Below, piece after piece: positions 5,909 to 10,420 of a stretch of 10,420 nt of DNA; position 1 is the first letter of the stretch, and every line of letters begins with the position of its first letter. The notes beneath the pieces are model-generated. The model was given only the letters and a program-made list of their open reading frames with translations, had not been told where the DNA came from and did no database searches. Origin of the DNA: Acidobacteriaceae bacterium. GTDB taxonomy: Bacteria > Acidobacteriota > Terriglobia > Terriglobales > Acidobacteriaceae. A program made the translations under genes and the position numbers. Location of the stretch: contig PMGP01000469.1 in the NCBI GenBank assembly GCA_003156235.1, positions 1-10,420 on the forward strand, written 5' to 3'.

Positions 5909-8143
5909 CTATTTTTCCGCCGTCACAAACTGCCGGAGCCATTGGATCATTTCCTCGGCTTTTGCCTCCGTATCAGCCTGAACGCAGAGCCGCAGCACCG
6001 GCTCGGTTCCGGAGAAACGCAGCAGCGCCCAATTATCGTTTTCCAGGTAGAGCTTGGTGCCATCTTCGTGGCTGATCCTGATCACCGGATAGCGGCCAAT
6101 GCTGCTGCTTGTCGCCTCTTCCAGGCGTCGTGGCACGGCGATTCGCATCTCCGGCGTGGCCGGTATGCTTTCTTCCAGATCGTACAGAGGGCCGGTGAGA
6201 GCATAGATGCGATCGCGCAACTGAGAGATCTTCTGCCCGGTGCGGGCCAGCATCTCGACCACCAGGGCCGAAGCAAAGATGCCATCCTTGCCCAGAATAT
6301 GTCCGCGAATGGTGAGGCCACCCGACGACTCGCCGCCCAGCAGCGCATTGTGCTGCTGCATGACGTTGACGATGTGTTTGAAGCCGACCGGAACCTCGTA
6401 ACATTCTTCGCCCATGGAGTGGGCGAGGCGGTCGAGCAGGTGCGTGGTGGCCAGGTTTCGCACCACGCCGCCGCGCTCGCCGCGCACCTCGTGGAGATAC
6501 CAGTAGAGCAGCAGAAGAAGATCGTTGACGGAGATATAGCGGCCCTGCTCATCGAGGATGGCGATGCGATCCGCATCTCCATCCATCGCCAGCCCGACAT
6601 CATAGCCGTCCTCTTTCATTTGCGAGCTGAGCATGCGCAGTCCTTCGAGGCTGGGAGCCGGCGAACGCCCGCCAAACAACGGATTGTGGCGCTCGTGAAT
6701 GAAGGTGACGCGGCAGCGAGCCTCCGTCAGCACCGTGCCCAGCGTAAGCTGGCCCACGCCGTACATGGGATCAACAATAACCTTGAGGCCGGCCTTGCGA
6801 ATCGCTTCCAGATCGATCAGCGATTCAACGGCATCGACGTACTCGTTGGTGTAGTCCTTATGCCGGACAATGCCATTTTCGAGTGCGAGATCGAGTTCCA
6901 GCTTGATGACATCGTCCGGAGTCAGGGCGTTGGTCTCGGTTTCGATCTTGCGGGTCTCATCGTCCAGCAGCAGCGCCCCGTCGCTGTGAAAGACCTTCAG
7001 GCCGTTCCATTCCGGCGGATTGTGACTGGCGGTGAAAACCAATCCGTAGGCGGAGCCTTCCCGCGCGGTGGCGTAGGTAATGAGCGGCGTGGGCGCATCT
7101 TCGCTCAGCAGGATGGTGGGGATGTTGTTGCCGGCAAATACTTCGCTCGATGCCTCGGCGGCTTGCTTGGAAAGGAAGCGCCGGTCGTAGCCGATGATCA
7201 CGCCGTGCTTCTCTTCACAGCGCCGGGTAATCTCGTTGGACAACGCCTGGCTCAGCCGCCGCACGTTGTGCATGGTGAACCCCTCGCCAATGATGGCGCG
7301 CCAGCCGCCGGTTCCGAAGGCCACCATGTTCTGTTCCTCTTGCCGGTGCGGACGAAAGAGGCGTTTTTGCAGAATGAACTCGGCCTGCTCCAGGTCCTTG
7401 GTGTTGTTGATGCCCTGCACTTCGTCTTGATCGTAGAGTTGATAATTCGCAATCCTGAGACCGGAGCGGATGAGCTGATGTACGCAATCGGTCAATCGCA
7501 TTTCACCTTTGCGAGACGAAGTGGAGAGCTGCTCGAGCGCCGTCAAGATCGCCCCTGCATCGACCACATAGGCGCCGGCGTTCAGTTCGTGAATCTCCCG
7601 CACCTCGGCAGACGCTTCGGTTTCCTCGATGATGTCGATGATCTGTCCAGCGGCGTCGCGAATGATGCGCCCGTAGGGAAGTTGCCGGTTCACCACCGCG
7701 GTGAGCAGCGTCAGGTGAGCCTTGCGCAGTTGATGGCGGTTCAGCAGTCCGCGAATCGAGTCCGGACGCAGAAGCGGAGTGTCGCCATAGAGAACCAGAA
7801 GATTGCCCGTTGCATCCTTGAGCAATTTCACCACCTGCAGCACGGCATCTCCGGTGCCCAGCGCTTCTTCCTGAACGACATAATGAAACTGCGGTCCCAG
7901 ATGAGAGCGCACCTCGTCCTGCCGGTAGCCGACCACCACGTAGATGTCTTCGGGCCGGACGACCCGCAAGGCATTCTGCACCACGCATTCGAGAATGCTG
8001 CGCTCGCCCAGCGATTGCAGCACCAGGGGTTCGCCGCTGGCCGTGATGGCCTGCGCGCCTGCCGCCAGAATCACGGCCTTCAACCCGGCTTTGGCGTCGA
8101 GAGATACCGAGTCCTGGATTTTAGTTTGTGCTGTCTTTGCCAT
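5909..8143 (-). CDS. Nucleotidyltransferase-phosphohexomutase fusion, degenerate N-terminal active site
   Basis: One uninterrupted 744-residue protein made of two enzymes. Residues about 20-262 have the GlmU-like sugar-1-phosphate nucleotidyltransferase fold: VILAAG (24-29), VVQEEALGTGDA (89-100), VLYGDTPLL (117-125, Asp121), PYGRI (156-160), IEETEA (172-177), ELNAG (186-190) and INN (245-247). The nucleotide-binding signature GxGTR-x6-K is replaced by the equal-length AQAITASGEPL (30-40), so the key Arg and Lys are Ile33 and Leu40. Residues 273-744 are an alpha-D-phosphohexomutase. It has a phosphoserine loop TASHNPP (Ser373), metal loop DGDADR (521-526), sugar loop GGESSGG (603-609) and phosphate loop RFSGTEP (709-715), all intact. 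Expected role: GlcNAc-1-P, made by the next gene, to GlcNAc-6-P. UDP-GlcNAc synthesis by the first half is doubtful. The ATG at 8143 follows GGAGAGA with a 10-base gap. The gaps are 36 bases from the upstream permease and 76 to the GH94 gene. Phosphoglucomutase or phosphomannomutase activity is the alternative. Confidence 0.9.
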   Translation of the reverse strand: MAKTAQTKIQDSVSLDAKAGLKAVILAAGAQAITASGEPLVLQSLGERSILECVVQNALRVVRPEDIYVVVGYRQDEVRSHLGPQFHYVVQEEALGTGDAVLQVVKLLKDATGNLLVLYGDTPLLRPDSIRGLLNRHQLRKAHLTLLTAVVNRQLPYGRIIRDAAGQIIDIIEETEASAEVREIHELNAGAYVVDAGAILTALEQLSTSSRKGEMRLTDCVHQLIRSGLRIANYQLYDQDEVQGINNTKDLEQAEFILQKRLFRPHRQEEQNMVAFGTGGWRAIIGEGFTMHNVRRLSQALSNEITRRCEEKHGVIIGYDRRFLSKQAAEASSEVFAGNNIPTILLSEDAPTPLITYATAREGSAYGLVFTASHNPPEWNGLKVFHSDGALLLDDETRKIETETNALTPDDVIKLELDLALENGIVRHKDYTNEYVDAVESLIDLEAIRKAGLKVIVDPMYGVGQLTLGTVLTEARCRVTFIHERHNPLFGGRSPAPSLEGLRMLSSQMKEDGYDVGLAMDGDADRIAILDEQGRYISVNDLLLLLYWYLHEVRGERGGVVRNLATTHLLDRLAHSMGEECYEVPVGFKHIVNVMQQHNALLGGESSGGLTIRGHILGKDGIFASALVVEMLARTGQKISQLRDRIYALTGPLYDLEESIPATPEMRIAVPRRLEEATSSSIGRYPVIRISHEDGTKLYLENDNWALLRFSGTEPVLRLCVQADTEAKAEEMIQWLRQFVTAEK
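7336..7340 (-). promoter_or_regulatory. Possible internal ribosome site inside the fusion gene
   Basis: AGAGG on the minus strand lies eight bases before the in-frame ATG at 7327-7325 (Met273). That Met is where free-standing mutases of this family begin (MVAFGTGGWRAII). It could allow separate synthesis of the mutase half, or be a relic of the gene fusion. This is inference from position only. Confidence 0.35.
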
Positions 8144-8179
8144 TGGCCTATCTCTCCATAGATTTTGTGAGAACGAACC

Positions 8180-9502
8180 TTACGCTGCGGCGCCTGGCGC
8201 CTGTTGCGCGAGCTCTCCCGCGTGCATGGGAATGAAGCGCGAGAGAATCAGGGCGGGCAGCGCACAGAAAAGCGTCCAGATGAAAAAATGCTGGTAACCG
8301 AGCTTGCTTTGAATCCATCCGCTCACCGCGCCAGGCACGATGAAGCCGAAATTCATCAGCGAATTCGCAAATGCGTAGTGGGCGGTCTGGAACTTGCCTG
8401 GCGCGATCTCTTGCATCATGAGAAGAATGATGCCCACGAAGCCGAAGCCGTATCCGAACTGCTCGACTCCCAGGGCAACGGTGACCACTAAAAGATTGGT
8501 CGGCAGCGCATGGCTCAAATAGACGTACGCGAACAAAGGCATGGTCAGCATCAGCAGCAGCCAGGTCAAGGAGCGCTTCAAGCCCAGTTTGGCCGCGAAC
8601 AAGCCGGCCGCGATGCTGCCCAGCAATACGCCCCAGGCAACAAAGAAATAGATGCTTCCCACCTCGGTGGAACTCAACCCCAGGCCGCCGCTGGCTCGCG
8701 AAGAGACCAGGAAGAGCGGGCCGACCTTCATCACTTGCCCTTCACCGGCGCGATAAAGAAAGATGAAGACCAGCAGCAGAAAGATGTGCGGCTTCTTGAA
8801 GAAGCTGATCACGACTTCGCCAAAAGTGCCGGCCATCTGCGCCACCGATTCGGATTTTCTTTCTTCACCGCCCCTGGGCAGAATGCGCGCGTGATAAAGA
8901 CTGAGCGCCACCAGCACCAATCCAACGATGGCGAAGACCAGCATCCATGCGCGAACCACCGGAGCGGCGGCGTGCTGGCGGGCGAATCTGTCGGTGAGAA
9001 AGCCGGAGAGCCAAAGCAGAGCGCCAGTGGAAAAGACGCGACCCAGGTTGTAGCAAGCGCCTTGCGGGCCGATATATGCGGCCTGTTCCTTGGGAGTCAG
9101 TGCGGCGATGTAGATGCCATCCGCGGCGATGTCATGGGTCGCCGAACAGAAGCCGATCACCACCAGCATGGCCACCGAGTAGCGGAAGAAATCCGGCATG
9201 TTCAGGGATAGGGAAAGCAGCACCAGGCTCAACCCGCCCGCCAGTTCCATGGCCACCACGAAGAACTTTTTGGTCTTGTACATCTCCAGCAGCGGACTCC
9301 ACAGCGGCTTCAGGCTCCAGGGCAGGGTCAACGTGCTGATAATCGCCGTAATCACGGCATTGGAAACGCCCATCTTCTTGTAGCAGACGATTGCCAGAAA
9401 GTTCACGATGTAGAAAGGAATGCCCTCGGCGAAATAGAGGGTAGGCACCCAGGCGGCGGGATGGCGTCGAAACGACTGCTCACTACTGGCGCTGCGGGTC
9501 AT
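8180..9502 (-). CDS. AmpG-like MFS permease, candidate chitobiose/GlcNAc-sugar importer
   Basis: Predicted inner-membrane transporter of the major facilitator superfamily, AmpG/SLC33-like branch, about 12 membrane helices in 440 residues. Family signs are FAEGIPFYIVNFL (24-36), LPWSLKPLWSPLLE (60-73) after helix 2, and ATHDIAADGIYI (121-132), which corresponds to the ATQDIAVD signature of AmpG. A hydrophilic loop (about 205-235) separates two bundles of six helices. AmpG imports GlcNAc-anhydroMurNAc compounds, a close chemical relative of chitobiose. As first gene of a chitin operon, this one may carry (GlcNAc)2 (inference). The reading frame stays open upstream to 9691, but that stretch is Arg/Cys/Ser-rich and not family-like. 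The ATG at 9502 follows AAGGA and yields the expected short N-terminal tail before helix 1. Muropeptide recycling is the alternative role. Confidence 0.87.
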   Translation of the reverse strand: MTRSASSEQSFRRHPAAWVPTLYFAEGIPFYIVNFLAIVCYKKMGVSNAVITAIISTLTLPWSLKPLWSPLLEMYKTKKFFVVAMELAGGLSLVLLSLSLNMPDFFRYSVAMLVVIGFCSATHDIAADGIYIAALTPKEQAAYIGPQGACYNLGRVFSTGALLWLSGFLTDRFARQHAAAPVVRAWMLVFAIVGLVLVALSLYHARILPRGGEERKSESVAQMAGTFGEVVISFFKKPHIFLLLVFIFLYRAGEGQVMKVGPLFLVSSRASGGLGLSSTEVGSIYFFVAWGVLLGSIAAGLFAAKLGLKRSLTWLLLMLTMPLFAYVYLSHALPTNLLVVTVALGVEQFGYGFGFVGIILLMMQEIAPGKFQTAHYAFANSLMNFGFIVPGAVSGWIQSKLGYQHFFIWTLFCALPALILSRFIPMHAGELAQQAPGAAA

Positions 9503-9507
9503 CGGTA

Positions 9508-9512
9508 TCCTT
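9508..9512 (-). promoter_or_regulatory. Shine-Dalgarno of the permease
   Basis: AAGGA on the minus strand, within AAGAAGGA, lies five bases before the ATG at 9502. It supports the 440-residue start over the longer open frame reaching 9691. Confidence 0.6.
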
Positions 9513-9667
9513 CTTCTCGATCTGAAGTTTCGCCATGGCGCACGGCTGTGAACTGGCTGCGGAACAGCAAGGCCGGACAAGCAATCCCGGTCGCGATTCG
9601 CGGACCGTGCCTCTGGACACGCTCCGCAGGAGACACTTTGAACTGTGACATGGAACCGATCCTTTGA

Positions 9668-9707
9668 CTTCTGCGAAGAAGCCGTCATCAAGGCTCTCTT
9701 CGCGAAG
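9668..9707. promoter_or_regulatory. Pair of CTTC..GAAG palindromes upstream of the permease
   Basis: CTTCtgcGAAG (9668-9678) and the perfect CTTCGCGAAG (9698-9707) have centres about 30 bases apart, near three helical turns. They lie 166-205 bases upstream of the permease ATG. A dimeric regulator could bind both; this is inferred from symmetry. Confidence 0.35.
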
Positions 9708-9799
9708 TGGCTTGCCTGCAGCCAATATATGTAACGGTAGAACGAATTCCTATCGATTACAAGAAAAATTTAGCTGTTTGCCATATAAATATCCACTAG

Positions 9800-9815
9800 A
9801 GTGACCATTATCACT
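9800..9815. promoter_or_regulatory. CRP-family-like palindrome AGTGA-N6-TCACT
   Basis: Perfect 5-bp arms around a 6-base spacer, sharing the GTGA-N6-TCAC core of CRP/FNR-family operators. It sits between the two divergent genes, 297 bases before the permease ATG and 228 bases before the DeoR ATG. No regulator of this family is seen in the window. Confidence 0.4.
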
Positions 9816-9855
9816 ACTAATGCCCATATCTTCTCTGTCGAAGGCGCTAGTCCTG

Positions 9856-9881
9856 GCGAATATAATGCGAATATACGCATT
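9856..9881. promoter_or_regulatory. Doubled GCGAATATA and nested inverted repeat
   Basis: GCGAATATA occurs at 9856-9864 and again at 9867-9875, an 11-base period. The second copy is nested in a perfect inverted repeat AATGCG (9864-9869) N6 CGCATT (9876-9881). Helically phased repeats of this kind are typical operator architecture; the binding protein is unknown. Confidence 0.4.
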
Positions 9882-9946
9882 GGACAAGATCCATCGATAC
9901 ATCCATTCAGCACTTCAGGTCGATCATATACGATGAAGTTGGTCAT

Positions 9947-9980
9947 AACTGTGAGTGAATTCATAAAATAATTTACAGTT
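9947..9980. promoter_or_regulatory. Inverted repeat AACTGT-N22-ACAGTT
   Basis: Perfect 6-bp arms at 9947-9952 and 9975-9980, about two helical turns apart, enclosing an AT-rich spacer with GAATTCATAAAATAATTT. It is the closest symmetric motif to the DeoR start, ending 63 bases before it, so autoregulation is possible. Confidence 0.35.
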
Positions 9981-10028
9981 CGCTCAAAAAACCTCGCTCA
10001 GGCCTTCCTTTTTCTCTCTCCAAAAGGG

Positions 10029-10034
10029 TAGAAT
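10029..10034 (+). promoter_or_regulatory. Candidate -10 box of the DeoR regulator
   Basis: TAGAAT ends nine bases before the ATG at 10044. Both tRNA genes here have TACAAT ten bases before their mature 5' ends, so a similar geometry would start this mRNA at or within a few bases of the ATG. No clear -35 is seen. Confidence 0.35.
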
Positions 10035-10043
10035 CGGTCCCGT

Positions 10044-10420
10044 ATGGCCGAAACCCTCAATCGCCGCTGTGAACTCATCATCAAATTCCTCCTTCGCACC
10101 GGAACTGCCTCCGTCGAAGAGATCCTCGAGGTAGCCGGCTCCTCGGCCCCCAGCATCCGCCGCGACCTGGCCAAGCTGGAAAGCCGCGGCCTCATTCGCC
10201 GCACCCACGGCGGAGCCACGCTCGTCGAGCCGCTCCTCTACGAGCCTTTCCGCTACGACAGCTCCTTCCTCGCCCGCGAGCAGCGCTTCGCCGAGGAAAA
10301 GCGCCGCATCGGCCTCGCCGCCGCCGAGCTCGTACTACCTAACGAAACCGTCGGCCTCACCGCCGGCACCACTACCACCCACATTGGCCGCAGCCTGCGC
10401 CACCGCGACAAGATTCAGGT
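10044..10420 (+). CDS. DeoR-family transcriptional regulator, 3' end cut by window edge
   Basis: The first 125 codons of a DeoR-family regulator. Residues about 8-57 are the winged helix-turn-helix: a first helix RRCELIIKFLL, the SVEEILEVAGSSAPSIRRDLAKL segment with the hallmark S-IRRDL recognition helix, and the wing RGLIRRTHGGA. A linker (58-95) leads into the sensor domain, where TAGTTTTHIG (112-121) is the phosphate-sugar binding loop of DeoR-type sensors. The family usually represses sugar operons and responds to phosphorylated sugars. GlcNAc-6-P or a relative is a plausible effector given the divergent chitin genes, but it could instead serve genes to the right of the window. The ATG at 10044 is the first start after an in-frame TAG at 10029. 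No Shine-Dalgarno is visible. Codons are strongly C-ending (CGC, CTC, GCC), more so than in the operon. Confidence 0.9.
   Translation, partial: MAETLNRRCELIIKFLLRTGTASVEEILEVAGSSAPSIRRDLAKLESRGLIRRTHGGATLVEPLLYEPFRYDSSFLAREQRFAEEKRRIGLAAAELVLPNETVGLTAGTTTTHIGRSLRHRDKIQ

Larger units (their letters stand above)
9503..10043. promoter_or_regulatory. Divergent intergenic region with candidate operators
   Basis: 541 bases between the permease start and the DeoR start, with no convincing gene. From 9721 to 9960 it is AT-rich (94 G+C in 240 bases by hand count) against strongly GC-rich coding DNA to the right. It holds several separate symmetric motifs: paired CTTC..GAAG sites (9668-9678, 9698-9707), AGTGA-N6-TCACT (9800-9815), a doubled GCGAATATA with AATGCG-N6-CGCATT (9856-9881), and AACTGT-N22-ACAGTT (9947-9980). 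The operon promoter must lie here, but I cannot choose a convincing -35/-10 pair for the minus strand. TATATT near 9723-9728 on the minus strand is one weak -10 candidate. Confidence 0.55.

Noticed and set aside
5852..8161. 769-codon open frame on the plus strand, opposite the fusion gene
   Set aside because: It is the antisense shadow of the 744-residue fusion. The translation is His/Gln/Arg-rich with no recognisable domain, while the minus strand shows complete enzyme motifs.
8510..9211. 233-codon plus-strand frame opposite the permease
   Set aside because: Gln/His/Asp-rich composition is typical of the reverse of membrane helices; no start signal or domain.
9503..9691. N-terminal extension of the permease to a start at 9691
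   Set aside because: The extra 63 residues are Arg/Ser/Cys-rich and unlike a transporter N-terminus, and AAGGA directly precedes the ATG at 9502.
9483..9725. 80-codon minus-strand frame overlapping the permease start
   Set aside because: It begins with TTG without a clear ribosome site, has no family-like features and overlaps the permease. A leader peptide role for its last codons cannot be excluded but is unsupported.
9770..9964. 64-codon minus-strand frame in the AT-rich intergenic region
   Set aside because: No Shine-Dalgarno and no recognisable domain; it covers the operator-like repeats and fits chance open frame in AT-rich DNA.
1..10420. CRISPR arrays, insertion sequences, phage or plasmid genes
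   Set aside because: No regularly spaced repeats, transposase, integrase or replication gene is visible on either strand.

Overview
This window looks like a chromosomal segment from a moderately GC-rich soil-type bacterium. The protein style (a nucleotidyltransferase-phosphohexomutase fusion, an AmpG-like permease beside sugar phosphorolysis genes, a YheT-like hydrolase) reminds me most of Acidobacteriota of the Terriglobia/Acidobacteriaceae type. That placement rests on recall of sequence style, not on a search.

Layout. At the left edge, on the minus strand, is most of a YheT-like alpha/beta hydrolase (<1-973), lying just downstream of a tRNA-His gene (1020-1095, minus). A small secreted beta-rich protein follows on the plus strand (1226-1607), broken by a single extra G near 1472. 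A tRNA-Pro(UGG) gene (1709-1785, plus) comes next, then a gene-poor stretch (1786-2060) with a dispersed-repeat-like sequence and several inverted repeats. The core of the window is a four-gene minus-strand run with short gaps (36, 76 and 43 bases). In transcription order it is an AmpG-like MFS permease (9502-8180), a nucleotidyltransferase-phosphohexomutase fusion (8143-5909), a GH94 N,N'-diacetylchitobiose phosphorylase (5832-3436) and a secreted GH18 chitinase (3392-2061). A 541-base AT-rich intergenic region (9503-10043) with several candidate operators separates this run from a divergently transcribed DeoR-family regulator (10044 to the right edge, cut off).

How the genes fit together (inference from families and order). 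The chitinase cuts chitin outside the cytoplasm, the permease brings in the disaccharide, and the GH94 enzyme splits it with phosphate into GlcNAc and GlcNAc-1-phosphate without spending ATP. The mutase half of the fusion then turns GlcNAc-1-P into GlcNAc-6-P. The N-terminal half of the fusion has the fold signature of GlmU-type pyrophosphorylases, but its nucleotide-binding signature is lost: the usual Arg and Lys are Ile and Leu. It may therefore be a sugar-phosphate-binding or regulatory domain rather than an active uridylyltransferase. This is the most interesting point in the window. The DeoR regulator, a family that often senses phosphorylated sugars, is a plausible controller, but its link to the operon is not proven by the sequence.
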